From the NCBI GenBank assembly GCA_964546815.1, contig CAZJLR010000007.1, forward strand, positions 62,001 through 126,000: 64,000 nucleotides of DNA. Reading direction: 5' to 3'. The position numbers and the translations under genes were made by a program. The DNA is from JAIEPM01 sp964546815. Its GTDB lineage: Bacteria > Cyanobacteriota > Vampirovibrionia > Obscuribacterales > Obscuribacteraceae. Under the pieces are notes generated by a model. That model saw only the letters and a program-made list of their open reading frames with translations. It did no database searches and had not been told where the DNA came from. Shown here piece by piece: positions 31,987 to 40,966 of the stretch; the first letter of the stretch is position 1; each line of letters begins with the position of its first letter.

Positions 31987-33582
31987 TTGACTATGGCAGC
32001 GGCAGGCTACCAACAGCAGCTAGCGCAAAGCGTGGCAGAAAACGGCGAAATTATTCGCTGGATAATCACGCTTGGTGTTTCAATTGGTGCTTTGCTTGAA
32101 GTTATCGATTCAAGTATTGTTAACGTTGCCTTGCCGCATATTCAAGGCAATCTTGGTGCCACTACCAGCGAAGCCGCCTGGGTTATTACAGCATACGCAA
32201 TTGCAAATGCTGTGATACTGCCGTTAGCTGCCTGGTTGGGCGATCGCTTTGGTCGCAAAAGCTATTTTATTTTTTCGCTTATCGGCTTTACCTTGTCCTC
32301 AATCATGTGCGGCATGGCTGCTAATTTAGTCTTTCTTGTTATCTCTCGCGTGATTCAAGGGCTTTTCGGCGGAGGCTTGCTTGCCAAAGCGCAGGCAATT
32401 TTGTTTGAAACATTTCCCCGTGAAAAACAGGGCATGGTGCAGGGTGTATTTGGTGTCTGCGTAATTGTCGGACCAATTCTCGGACCGACTTTAGGTGGCT
32501 ATCTCACAGACAATCTTGATTGGCGATGGATATTTTTCATCAATATTCCTTTCGGTATTGTGGCTGTTTTGCTCTGCGCGGCGTCTATGCCCACAGATAT
32601 TAAAGAGGCGATTAAATCGAAAGTCGATTGGTGGGGAATCGTTTTTCTCACGGCGTGGCTTAGTTCATTGCAATATGTATTGGAAAAAGGACAGGACGAA
32701 GACTGGTTTTCTTCAAAAACAATATTGACTTTGACTGTTACAGCAATTGTGACTTTCATCCTCTTCTTGGCGCAAGAATTGAGTGTCGACAAGCCAGTGG
32801 TAGACCTCAGGGTATTGCGTCATCCTCCTGTGGCCAGCGGCGTATTTTTCTCGTTGATCTTGGGAATGTCACTTTACGGAATTGGATATGTAATTCCGAA
32901 TTTTGCGCAAGTAATGCTGGGTTATACAGCATTTCAGGCTGGTGTCTTGCAGGTACCGGGCTCCATTTTGTCTGGATTTTTGATGCCATTAGTAGGTGCT
33001 TTTGCGCCGAAATTTGATGCTCGGATTCTTGTGGCTTGTGGCACAACGCTGCTTGCCTTCATTATGTTTGACCTGAGTCATTTAACGCTCAATACAGGTT
33101 GGAACCAATTTTTCCTCCCGCTGCTTTTCAGAGGTATGGCTGTTGTTTTGATGTATATGCCTTTGACGCTAGCAACCATCGGCGGTGCACCACTGCAAGA
33201 CATTCCTGCGGCGACGGCGTTTGTAAACCTCGCCCGTATGCTTGGCGGCAGCATAGGAATTGCGATGTTAAACACTGAGTTAATCAGACGGGTCGATTTT
33301 CACAGAGTCATACTTATCGAGAAAGTAACTCCCTTCAGCCAGGAGGCGATGAACAAAATTCACGCTCTTTCGGGAGTATTCGAACAAGCCGGTCAGTCCG
33401 GCAAAGATGCAACTTACAAAGCCACAGCGCTCATGAATGAGCTTGTGGTTCAACAAGCGACTGTGCTTTCATTTGAAGATTTGGCATGGACTTTGGGGGC
33501 GCTCTTGATAGCGAGCCTTCCTTTGTGTCTTTTGTTGTCTTCCGGTAAGCGTGTCCAAGGAGGCAGCGTTGAATTACACTGA
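31987..33582 (+). CDS. emrB: EmrB/QacA (DHA2) 14-helix major facilitator
   Basis: The 531-residue proton-coupled exporter belongs to the 14-helix DHA2 subfamily. Motif C-like and family signatures include EVIDSSIVNVALPHIQGNLG in helix 1, WVITAYAIANAVILPLAAWL, then GDRFGRKSYF (motif A), and GPILGPTLGGYLTDNLDWRW in helix 5 (antiporter motif C). Further helices follow to the end near residue 515. A TTG start at 31987 has GGAG 5 bases upstream; an ATG two codons later is the alternative. It would export hydrophobic drugs or metabolites from the cytoplasm through EmrA and the TolC-like channel. Its 3' end overlaps the next gene by 14 bases. Confidence 0.92.
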   Translation: MTMAAAGYQQQLAQSVAENGEIIRWIITLGVSIGALLEVIDSSIVNVALPHIQGNLGATTSEAAWVITAYAIANAVILPLAAWLGDRFGRKSYFIFSLIGFTLSSIMCGMAANLVFLVISRVIQGLFGGGLLAKAQAILFETFPREKQGMVQGVFGVCVIVGPILGPTLGGYLTDNLDWRWIFFINIPFGIVAVLLCAASMPTDIKEAIKSKVDWWGIVFLTAWLSSLQYVLEKGQDEDWFSSKTILTLTVTAIVTFILFLAQELSVDKPVVDLRVLRHPPVASGVFFSLILGMSLYGIGYVIPNFAQVMLGYTAFQAGVLQVPGSILSGFLMPLVGAFAPKFDARILVACGTTLLAFIMFDLSHLTLNTGWNQFFLPLLFRGMAVVLMYMPLTLATIGGAPLQDIPAATAFVNLARMLGGSIGIAMLNTELIRRVDFHRVILIEKVTPFSQEAMNKIHALSGVFEQAGQSGKDATYKATALMNELVVQQATVLSFEDLAWTLGALLIASLPLCLLLSSGKRVQGGSVELH

Positions 33583-35353
33583 TCACGTTTTAAGGTCGAC
33601 ATCTATTGCTGCAAACAAAGTGCTCACCGCTTTCATTGCGCTGTCTTCTTTGATAGTGCATATGCCTGCTGTTTATGCGCAAAGCAATTCAAACAACACT
33701 GCGCCTGCGCTTAAACCGGCTATTACACCTGTGAGCAGCATGCCGAAGAAAGTGGCTCCTTCTACTGCCAGTAAATTGGACGATAAGCGAAGAATGCTTC
33801 GTTCATACGGTCAAGAAATGGAATTGCAAACAAAGCCAACTCCGATCGGTCCAAACAAAGTGCAAGCTATTCCTCTGCTTGATACTCCTGATGTTCCGAC
33901 TGTGCCCGTTTTTCCTGATAATGCTATAGAAAATACTGTCCAGATTACCAGACCAACATTGAAAGCGTTGATTCGTTCTGGCAACCGCTTGAATCCGTAT
34001 GATCTGGAGTCTGATATATTCCAAGAAGTAAGTTTGAAAGATGTACTAGCATATTCTCAAAACGAAAACCTTGATATTACCGGCTCTCGGTATGGAATGT
34101 TGGCGCAAAAATATAGTTACTTCGCTGCAGCTTCACGTTTCCTCCCAGACATTAATAGCACTATCGGGGAGCAAGGCATTAATGCAAATATCCCCATCCC
34201 AATTTCTGCAAAAGTGCAAGCAGGTAATGGAACTGGCGCAATTACTGCATCGTCGAAGACCACGGCTACAATTATCAAAACTGGCATTACAACGATGTCT
34301 TCCGGTTTTACATTTAGAGTATTCGATGGCACCGTATGGACAGGAACCTTGCAGCAGCGACATAATTTTCGGGCGTCAAAGGCCGGGTACCACAAAACTA
34401 CTAATGACACTCTGCTCGATGTTGCGACAAACTACTACCGTCTTGTCTTAAATCAAGCTTTGCTGGTCATTCGCACGCAAGCAGTTGAGATTTCAGAAGA
34501 GCAGGAAAGACGCAATACTACTCTTCTTGCGTCTGGTCTTGCGACAAACTTGGATGTACTGCAATCGCGCGCGCAGTTGGCTAGAGACAGACAAAATTTG
34601 ATCGATCAGCAAAAGGTTCGGCGTAATTCTGCTATCTCACTTGCTCACCTATTGAACGCAAACATGGGGCAAGACCTTGCGCCTGCCGATGAGTTATTGC
34701 GCAAAGTGAGAGTTATATCTAAAGACTTAACTGTTCCTGATCTCATCAAGCTTGCGCTTGCACACCGCCCAGAGTTGAAACAATTCGATGAATTGCGACA
34801 GGCGGCAAAAGCTGGTGTTTATGCGGCAAGTGCATCACTCCAGCCAAACGCTACTCTCGGTGGCAACATTTATGGTGTTGGTACAAACCTGGGTAATCTC
34901 GGTCCGGCTTACCTGATTAATTTGAGTGTGAAATGGAACATCGGCGGGCTTGGTTTTACCGATATCAACAACATTCGCAGTGCAAAATGGAAAGAACGCC
35001 AGGCGCTCGTTGAAGCAAATAAACAGTTTCAAGACATTGTTGAGCAAGTACGCACTGCGTATAACGATAGCTTGAGTGCAGAAGAAAAGATCTATCAAGC
35101 TATTGCTGAAATATCAGCAGCGCAAGAAGAGTTGCGTTTGTCCCGCATTCGTTTGGACACAGGATTGGGAATCAACATTGACGTTCTAAATGCACAACGC
35201 GATCTTACTCAGGCTAACTTGAACAAGGCTCAAGCGATTTCTGATTTCAATATTGCACAGGCTAAACTGCTGCATGATATTGGATTGATCAGCACGGACA
35301 ATCTCACTTCAGGTCGATTGATTACGAATATCAATTTGCCCTTAAGCAAATAA
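33569..35353 (+). CDS. TolC-family outer-membrane efflux protein
   Basis: The 594-residue protein starts at TTG 33569, behind a perfect AAGGAGG 5 bases upstream. A signal peptide (LTAFIALSSLIVHMPAVYAQ) is followed by about 110 residues of Pro/Thr-rich linker. The TolC domain then begins with SLKDVLAYSQNENLDITGSR and has two halves, each with long coiled-coil helices: LLDVATNYYRLVLNQALLVI, RAQLARDRQNLIDQQKVRRN, then DLIKLALAHRPELKQFDELR and a second set ending SRIRLDTGLGINIDVLNAQR and FNIAQAKLLHDIGLI. It completes a tripartite pump with the two preceding genes. The long N-terminal linker is unusual for TolC proteins. Confidence 0.9.
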   Translation: MNYTDHVLRSTSIAANKVLTAFIALSSLIVHMPAVYAQSNSNNTAPALKPAITPVSSMPKKVAPSTASKLDDKRRMLRSYGQEMELQTKPTPIGPNKVQAIPLLDTPDVPTVPVFPDNAIENTVQITRPTLKALIRSGNRLNPYDLESDIFQEVSLKDVLAYSQNENLDITGSRYGMLAQKYSYFAAASRFLPDINSTIGEQGINANIPIPISAKVQAGNGTGAITASSKTTATIIKTGITTMSSGFTFRVFDGTVWTGTLQQRHNFRASKAGYHKTTNDTLLDVATNYYRLVLNQALLVIRTQAVEISEEQERRNTTLLASGLATNLDVLQSRAQLARDRQNLIDQQKVRRNSAISLAHLLNANMGQDLAPADELLRKVRVISKDLTVPDLIKLALAHRPELKQFDELRQAAKAGVYAASASLQPNATLGGNIYGVGTNLGNLGPAYLINLSVKWNIGGLGFTDINNIRSAKWKERQALVEANKQFQDIVEQVRTAYNDSLSAEEKIYQAIAEISAAQEELRLSRIRLDTGLGINIDVLNAQRDLTQANLNKAQAISDFNIAQAKLLHDIGLISTDNLTSGRLITNINLPLSK

Positions 35354-35546
35354 GTAAAAAGCTCAATTCTACTTAAGCCAGGCGTTTCAAATCTATTTCA
35401 GAAGTATGGGTTAGTCTTGCGCTTGCATTACTAGAGAGACCCATTAATGCTCGACCTGGCGATGTCTTTGGTCTGTCGGTGAAAATTCGACGAAATTTGA
35501 ACCGACGTTGGGCATAATTGGTTAAGGACAAGACGCGGAGGATCCG

Positions 35547-37640
35547 ATGCGACCAGGCCAGCCACTAGAACATGAAGATAAAAACGCTGAGAAGCTCGAT
35601 TCTGGGGCTAAACACTCTGTCGGAAAGGCAAGCGGCGAGAGCTTGGATGGATTGGAAGGTCACACCCAAAAGCAAAAGGCAAGCTTAGACAAAGAAAGAA
35701 GTGATCGCGATCAGAGTCTTGATAGTCACTTAAAGAAAAACGGAAAGGCTAAAATAGGCATCATCACAAAGCAATTTGGCTGCAGCATTGAGCTGAAGGA
35801 AGGCGACAAGACTGTAGTTAAGGGGCGTTCAACAGAAGAGGTTAGCAGAGCCAGGGCAGAGATGGAAAAATTGAAAACTGCTGCTGATAGTGGACTTCTG
35901 ATAGGTGAAGGAGGCAAATTCTCGCCGGCAAAAGGTGAAAAGCAAATTACAGATGCTGCAGCGGCTGCCCTCAAAAATGTGCTTGGTGATGCTAACACTC
36001 ATTTGAAAATACCAAAAGTTGAATCTAAGAACGACCAGTGGGGGCAGATTGTTCAAAATGTGGCGGCTTTTACCGAGAATGTGACACATCTTGGTCAAGA
36101 TCATTCGGCTCAAGCTCGTGGTCAGCAACATGGTGATGATGCTGGTAAAAATAAAGTAGAAGCGCGAAAAGAGATAAATGATAAAGCGCGTCCTACGCCA
36201 AAGGAAGCCGAAGATTCACATGCTCGCGAGAAAGCAAATTTTCTTCACCTGCTAAAAGACCATGCGGCGGAGAAAGCTGCGCAGGGGAAGGATTCCAAAA
36301 TTGATGCTGCGCAGGAAAAGCGTATTGAAAAAAACGTAGCAGATTTCGAGAAGCGCGAGAATGATCTCACTGATACATACAAGAAACAATTTCTACACGA
36401 TGAACAATGGTTGCGCGACCACAAAAATCTAAGTCCTGAGCAAAGAAATGCTGAGGCTTCTAAAGATGCACATGTGCAGGCTGAGACTCAAATGGCTGAG
36501 ACTTACAAGCATCTTTCTGAGTTGCTCAAGGGCACGGGTAAATCTCCTGAACATCTAAGTCAAAAGCAAAGGCAAGATTTGTGCGAACAGATAACACAGC
36601 GAGCCGCTCATCCTGAACTTATTGCTCAAGGCGACTTTGACACTTGCCAAATAACCTGTATGGAACGTCGTGCTTTTGCGCGAACACCAGCAGAGGCAGC
36701 CAGGCTCATAAGCGAGGTTGCATTGAAAGGCGAATATCAAAGCACTCATAGCCAGACAAAAATCAAAATTGACCCGCAGCATATTCAAGGAGATGGAGAC
36801 AAAAATACTTATCCAAAAGATGGAGAGCGCTGCTTTGCCGACCATATCTTTATTGAAACCGCTGCAAATATTGCACTTAAGCCGAAAGGTTTGAGCTACG
36901 ATCAAAATCAATTGCGCGATCAAAATGGAAGGGCCATGTACATTGGTAATGAGAGTAGCCGTCACTTTGGGTCTAATCCGAATTTAGCAAATGAAGACCT
37001 CTATAAAATCGACGCGGAGATTTGTTCAAAGCCTGGCGAGAAGCCGCAAACCGGCTGGATATTTGCAGGGCCGACTAAATACAAAGAATTTGTCGAGTCA
37101 TGTAATAGCCCAGAAGATATGGCAAAGAAAATGGCGGCGGCACTCGATGAAGGAAAAGGCCCGCTTGTACTTAACGTATTTATGGGACCAGGCGCAACAT
37201 CGCCCCATGATTTAACTGTAGATTCATATTACAAGGCAGCAGGATCAAATGCGCTTCCTTTGTTTAACCTGGACAATAACTGGACAAAAGAGCAAGATAT
37301 AAACAAAGAGTCACCATATGACTTGTATAAGAGCTTGTTGTACAAAAACGAATTCCCTGCCACCGCTGACGGTGGTCACAAGTATTTTGAGAACATTCAA
37401 AATACTTTGATAGCTTTAGAAAATCAGCATAATAGTGGCGCCCTTTCAAATGAAGCTTATGACGACGCAATCCTTTCTCAGTTGAGTGCATATAACACTG
37501 TTAGAGTCGCCAATCTTGCCAACATAGACGACAAGTCGCGAAAGGCAGTTAGCTTGCACCTTAAGAATATAATGCTCAGCCTGAAGCGCGGTAAGGCGCA
37601 TGATGCTATATATTCAGACGGTTTATGGCACGAACGGTAG
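35547..37640 (+). CDS. Putative papain-like cysteine protease with long disordered N-terminus
   Basis: The 697-residue product has no signal peptide. Residues 1-330 are charged, Lys/Glu/Ala-rich and largely disordered or coiled coil, with one beta-hairpin (KIGIITKQFGCSIELKEGDK). From about 340 it looks globular. QGDFDTCQITC puts Gln361 six residues before Cys367, the spacing of the papain oxyanion Gln and nucleophile. Later, LVLNVFMGPGATSPHDLTVD contains His554, and PLFNLDNNW contains Asn577 two residues before Trp579, like 'H(A)V...' and 'NSW' of papain. A clan-CA peptidase or transglutaminase-like enzyme is thus inferred; I know of no named family. It ends 150 bases before a small peptide gene and two SagB-type oxidoreductases. 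Confidence 0.6.
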   Translation: MRPGQPLEHEDKNAEKLDSGAKHSVGKASGESLDGLEGHTQKQKASLDKERSDRDQSLDSHLKKNGKAKIGIITKQFGCSIELKEGDKTVVKGRSTEEVSRARAEMEKLKTAADSGLLIGEGGKFSPAKGEKQITDAAAAALKNVLGDANTHLKIPKVESKNDQWGQIVQNVAAFTENVTHLGQDHSAQARGQQHGDDAGKNKVEARKEINDKARPTPKEAEDSHAREKANFLHLLKDHAAEKAAQGKDSKIDAAQEKRIEKNVADFEKRENDLTDTYKKQFLHDEQWLRDHKNLSPEQRNAEASKDAHVQAETQMAETYKHLSELLKGTGKSPEHLSQKQRQDLCEQITQRAAHPELIAQGDFDTCQITCMERRAFARTPAEAARLISEVALKGEYQSTHSQTKIKIDPQHIQGDGDKNTYPKDGERCFADHIFIETAANIALKPKGLSYDQNQLRDQNGRAMYIGNESSRHFGSNPNLANEDLYKIDAEICSKPGEKPQTGWIFAGPTKYKEFVESCNSPEDMAKKMAAALDEGKGPLVLNVFMGPGATSPHDLTVDSYYKAAGSNALPLFNLDNNWTKEQDINKESPYDLYKSLLYKNEFPATADGGHKYFENIQNTLIALENQHNSGALSNEAYDDAILSQLSAYNTVRVANLANIDDKSRKAVSLHLKNIMLSLKRGKAHDAIYSDGLWHER

Positions 37641-37656
37641 TTTAAATTCCGTCCAC

Positions 37657-37685
37657 TTGACTGCTCGTGATGCTCGAAACCTAAT
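37657..37685 (+). promoter_or_regulatory. Possible promoter of the peptide-SagB operon
   Basis: TTGACT (37657-37662), 17 bases, then CCTAAT (37680-37685). It would give a leader of about 100 bases before the peptide gene at 37791. Confidence 0.4.
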
Positions 37686-37750
37686 ACAGGCTGGCGCTTG
37701 CGCGTCTTTCGCAGCCCCTGCCGTTGCTCACGCATTCCACACAATGCAAG

Positions 37751-37780
37751 CCTAAGATCTGAGTATTGGAACTTAGGAGG
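37751..37780 (+). promoter_or_regulatory. Leader hairpin overlapping the ribosome-binding site
   Basis: CCTAAG (37751-37756) can pair with CTTAGG (37772-37777); the second arm contains the first bases of the AGGAGG ribosome-binding site (37775-37780) of the peptide gene. Pairing would partly hide the site. The stem is only 6 bp, so this is tentative. Confidence 0.35.
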
Positions 37781-37790
37781 TACGAAGATT

Positions 37791-37949
37791 ATGAAAACTA
37801 TGATTGAACAAGTACAAAAGAGCAACGAGGTTAAAACTACTAACTTACGATTAGCTCGTCGCGCTAACAATTCTTCTGTAGTTCTTGCTTTGCCGCAACC
37901 AGGTGGTGCTGATATATTGCGTGCTAAGAAAGAGTTGCAAAAGAAATAG
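37791..37949 (+). CDS. Small basic peptide, candidate modified-peptide precursor
   Basis: The 52-residue product has a strong AGGAGG 10 bases before the ATG. It reads MKTMIEQVQKSNEVKTTNLR, then LARRANNSSVVLALPQPGG, and a tail rich in Lys, Ala and Leu (ADILRAKKELQKK). It has no Cys and only a few Ser/Thr, so it is unlike classic thiazole precursors. A Gly-Gly pair occurs before the 13-residue tail, but the hydrophobic positions expected of a double-glycine leader are not matched. The gene ends 18 bases before a SagB-type dehydrogenase gene in the same direction, which is why I regard it as a possible substrate. A plain small accessory protein is the alternative. Confidence 0.6.
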   Translation: MKTMIEQVQKSNEVKTTNLRLARRANNSSVVLALPQPGGADILRAKKELQKK

Positions 37950-37967
37950 TAGAAAGGTAAAAGGACA

Positions 37968-39125
37968 ATGGCTGTAGTACCATCATTCGATATAATCGAT
38001 TCAAAGAAAGACCACTCCGGCGCTGAGAGTATGAATGTGACAAAGTACACTAGTAATCCGTTAATGCTCATTTGCCCGAGGAAAATAGAATCAGAGAGAA
38101 CATTTGTAATTGATGTGCGTTCTACAGAGCCTTCTTTTATCGTGGAAGATCCACTTCTAGTCTGGGCCTTGACCGCGCTGCCAAAAGAATTCCTCAGGGA
38201 AGAGGCAGTCGCGGTCTGGACTCGCGAAGAAAGAGTAAGAGAGAATGTCGATGAAATCTGGGATTTCGTCACTGCCGAGGGGCTTGTTGTTCCGGTAGAT
38301 GAGCTACAACATTTACAAGACAGATATAAATCGTGGAGCAAAGACAGTTGGGACGATGCTGTTGTTTATCATGAAGGAACCCGCGATTATCCATTTGTCG
38401 ATATGAACAGAAAAGATGCTTTTCTTTCCGACAACAAAAGGATGAAAGAGTACGAGGATGCCTGGCCTGCTCCGAAGGTTTATCAATCATTCAAGTCAAT
38501 CGAGTCAATACCACTGCAGAAAGTGACTGAAGAATTCGCCGGTTATTTGGCTGAGAGATCAGCGCATGATGCAATGAAAGACTTGAGTTTAATTTTCGAC
38601 TTTTGTTTTGGTGAACGATTTCGCTTAGACCATGCTTACGATGAGCAAAACTTTTTGCAACTTGAAAGCTTGCGCAAAGCAATTCCTTCGGGTGGCGGAC
38701 GGCATCCTACCGAGCTTTTCTTTGTTGTTTTTGATGAATCGCTTGGGCTAAGTCAGGGACTTTATCACTACAATGTTCAAAACAATGCCTTAGATTTGCT
38801 TCGCCGCGGTGATCATTTCGTTGATTTGCAGTCGTCACTTGGAGTGCCGTTGAAGACAAACGGTAGTGAGCGTCCTCAGGCAATTTTGCTTTTCACTTCG
38901 CTGTGCGAACGCGCCATGTGGAGATATAGAGACCCTCGTTCTTGGCGGGCTTTCATCATCGATGTTGGCCATGCTGAATATATGTGCCGTCAAGTTTGCG
39001 CATCGCTCGATTATTCTTTATCTGCATGCCATAAATTTGATGCCGCCGGTGGTGCCGCATTCTTGGGTTTAGATCAGTTCAGGCAGCCTCTTTTGTCAGT
39101 CGCTGCTTTAGAGAGAAATAGATAG
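37968..39125 (+). CDS. SagB-type flavin dehydrogenase 1
   Basis: The 385-residue protein resembles SagB/McbC FMN-dependent oxidoreductases, which oxidise azolines to azoles in peptide natural products. Residues 1-115 form an N-terminal helical part (PLLVWALTALPKEFLREEAV, VDEIWDFVTAEGLVVP). The linker VVYHEGTRDYPFVDM matches the 'YH..T(K/R)' motif of the family. The nitroreductase domain then includes LRKAIPSGGGRHPTELFFVV (FMN phosphate site), GLYHYNVQNNALDLLRRGDH and CERAMWRYRDPRSWRAFIID, then VGHAEYMCRQVCASLDYSLS. It is the first of two tandem oxidoreductases, and no YcaO cyclodehydratase is encoded in this window, so azole formation specifically is not supported. Confidence 0.82.
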   Translation: MAVVPSFDIIDSKKDHSGAESMNVTKYTSNPLMLICPRKIESERTFVIDVRSTEPSFIVEDPLLVWALTALPKEFLREEAVAVWTREERVRENVDEIWDFVTAEGLVVPVDELQHLQDRYKSWSKDSWDDAVVYHEGTRDYPFVDMNRKDAFLSDNKRMKEYEDAWPAPKVYQSFKSIESIPLQKVTEEFAGYLAERSAHDAMKDLSLIFDFCFGERFRLDHAYDEQNFLQLESLRKAIPSGGGRHPTELFFVVFDESLGLSQGLYHYNVQNNALDLLRRGDHFVDLQSSLGVPLKTNGSERPQAILLFTSLCERAMWRYRDPRSWRAFIIDVGHAEYMCRQVCASLDYSLSACHKFDAAGGAAFLGLDQFRQPLLSVAALERNR

Positions 39126-39135
39126 GCAAACAGTC

Positions 39136-40065
39136 ATGAATAAATTGCATACATCCCCTTTATTGTTTTTGCGTCCGGGCGGGCAGTCTACGATTGAAGG
39201 ACGTCCTTTGCAAACTAGTCTGAGCCTCAAAGAAATTGAGTTGCTTTCATTCTTCGCAGAGCCGTCAAGCCCCGAGCGAGCCATCGAAAACGGATTTGAA
39301 AAAGAGTACATCGAAAGAGCTTTAGACCAGGGTTTGCTGGTGGCATATGAGGAAAACGGATTTTGCAGAGGCGGCACATGGGAGGCATACAATCTGCAGC
39401 GCGCAGCATTCTATATGTTTGAAAGTCTTTCTGCGCCGCTCAACGGAGAGCAAGCCAAATTTAGAACTCACTTGTGTGCAAGCAAGAATAATATCGCAGC
39501 ATCATTTTCTTCGCTATTAAAGAGACGTACAGAGAGATTCTTTACTGATGAAGCGATACCACTGAGCAAGCTCGAAAAAATTGCTGCTGAGCTTAGCGAA
39601 GCGATAGCTGATAACAAATGGCTTTCTTTTCGAGTCTTGGTGCAGTCTGTTGATGGTGCAGAACCAGGCATATACAAATTTGAGAATGAAACGGGCAAAT
39701 TCAAAAGCTGTGTTGAACATTTTACACGCAAAGATTTGCTTGAATGTTTGCACGGACAATGGTGGTTAAACGGTGGAGGTGTTTGCTGGTTTTTTGTAGT
39801 AAATATTGCTGAATTGGCTAAGCAGCAAGAAAGTAGCCCTGCAAATTACACTGAAATGATTATGCTTCTTGGTGAAGCAGGTCAGGCTCTTGTGAATGCA
39901 GTTTATGCAAATGGGCTGGGAACCTGGATGACGCCTGCCGTTTCTGAATCACTTTCTGCAAAAATTTTGCGATTGAACAATGATGAAGAGGCGCTTTATT
40001 TTTTCAAAGTCGGCATACCTCAAAGGGCTGCATCTGTCACGGAAGAACGTCGCAGCCCCATTTAA
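39136..40065 (+). CDS. SagB-like flavin dehydrogenase 2
   Basis: The 309-residue product follows the first SagB-type gene by 10 bases. Residues 1-85 (FLRPGGQSTIEGRPLQTSLS, LKEIELLSFFAEPSS, IERALDQGLLVAYEE) look like a small winged-helix domain of the type found at the front of peptide-modifying enzymes. The rest is a nitroreductase fold: SLLKRRTERFFTDEAIPLSK (the 'RRS.R.F' FMN-binding start), SFRVLVQSVDGAEPGIYKFE, and MLLGEAGQALVNAVYANGLG followed by TWMTPAVSESLSAKILRL. It is distinctly diverged from its neighbour, so the two may form a heterodimer or act in sequence. A bidirectional terminator follows 68 bases later. Confidence 0.78.
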   Translation: MNKLHTSPLLFLRPGGQSTIEGRPLQTSLSLKEIELLSFFAEPSSPERAIENGFEKEYIERALDQGLLVAYEENGFCRGGTWEAYNLQRAAFYMFESLSAPLNGEQAKFRTHLCASKNNIAASFSSLLKRRTERFFTDEAIPLSKLEKIAAELSEAIADNKWLSFRVLVQSVDGAEPGIYKFENETGKFKSCVEHFTRKDLLECLHGQWWLNGGGVCWFFVVNIAELAKQQESSPANYTEMIMLLGEAGQALVNAVYANGLGTWMTPAVSESLSAKILRLNNDEEALYFFKVGIPQRAASVTEERRSPI

Positions 40066-40132
40066 GCCTATCTCGCCGGTCTTCGTCATTTTGTACTGGT
40101 GCAGATTTCAAAACAATTCTCGAAGCAAAATA

Positions 40133-40165
40133 AAAGCGCCGACATAGTTTAAATGTCGGCGCTTT
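40133..40165. terminator. Bidirectional terminator after the SagB operon
   Basis: A perfect 13-bp stem, AAAGCGCCGACAT (40133-40145) with ATGTCGGCGCTTT (40153-40165), and a 7-base loop. It lies between convergent genes and could serve both. Confidence 0.75.
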
Positions 40166-40181
40166 CGATATAGCTAATTAT

Positions 40182-40568
40182 TTAGTGCTTGCGCATCGGA
40201 AGTCCCATCAGTGATGGGTCTTTACCCATGGCATGAATTCCATCCAGAGTGACTTTCACAGCTTCGCACTCTGCTGAAGATACAGTCCAGGAGTCAAAAT
40301 AGTTTCGTACGGCCCAGCCGTCGCGAATACGTGTCCAGCTCCAACCATCAGAACTACTGATGCTCGAAACCTCGCCGTTAGCACTGTATTCAAAACAATA
40401 TGATTTGTCGTTTTGTCTGTAGGTAAAATCAATGACTTGACCCAGCTTGTTTTGACGGTAGGTATCTCCTTGTCCATTCACCAGCGCCAGCTCTCTAATA
40501 GCTCTTGCGGCATTGCTTCTTTGTTTGAATGGTTGACACTCGCGTCGGCTCATAGCTCGGTTGTACAT
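40182..40568 (-). CDS. Hypothetical protein with YD-repeat-like segment
   Basis: The 128-residue product starts at ATG 40568, with AGGT 8 bases upstream; the frame is open 84 bases further but without support. A beta-rich centre, KLGQVIDFTYRQNDKSYCFE followed by YSANGEVSSISSSDGWSWTR, resembles two turns of an RHS/YD-type repeat ('F.YD..G.V..I...DG..W.R'). No signal peptide is evident. The C-terminus (GKDPSLMGLPMRKH) is unremarkable. It is convergent with the SagB operon. Function is unknown. Confidence 0.6.
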   Translation of the reverse strand: MYNRAMSRRECQPFKQRSNAARAIRELALVNGQGDTYRQNKLGQVIDFTYRQNDKSYCFEYSANGEVSSISSSDGWSWTRIRDGWAVRNYFDSWTVSSAECEAVKVTLDGIHAMGKDPSLMGLPMRKH

Positions 40569-40966
40569 TTTTAGTGACCTCGTTTTTGCTGTGAATAAGT
40601 AGAAGTGAGTCGCATAGCTCAAAACTTCCCGCAAGGATGGAAATCTCGCCAAGTGAGATGCGCTGGACTCGGGCGGGAATATGCCGGGGTCCGTTTTTGC
40701 GCCATTGCCTTGCGCTTATGTCTCAGACCATAACAGTAAAAGACTTTTGGGGCACTACGTGGTTTCACGGTGTGCCGGGATGACATAACTTGAGCCGGGC
40801 ACCTGCCCGCTAATGAAAATCCATTGTGTGGCAACGGATTTCAGCCTCGAGATCGCTTGACAGAGACCTCAAGAATTTCTGAATAATTGCCAAGTGCTCC
40901 TCGCAAAAGTTCTTTACGAAGCACCCAAAACTTAACCCCTGCTTATCTCTTCCCCGTTTTTTGTAG

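Noticed and set aside
37791..37949. The Gly-Gly in the small peptide read as a classic double-glycine leader for the C39 exporter
   Set aside because: The usual Leu, Glu and hydrophobic positions before Gly-Gly are not matched (Gln at -4, Pro at -3 and -5), and the remaining 13-residue tail is an unlikely bacteriocin core on its own.
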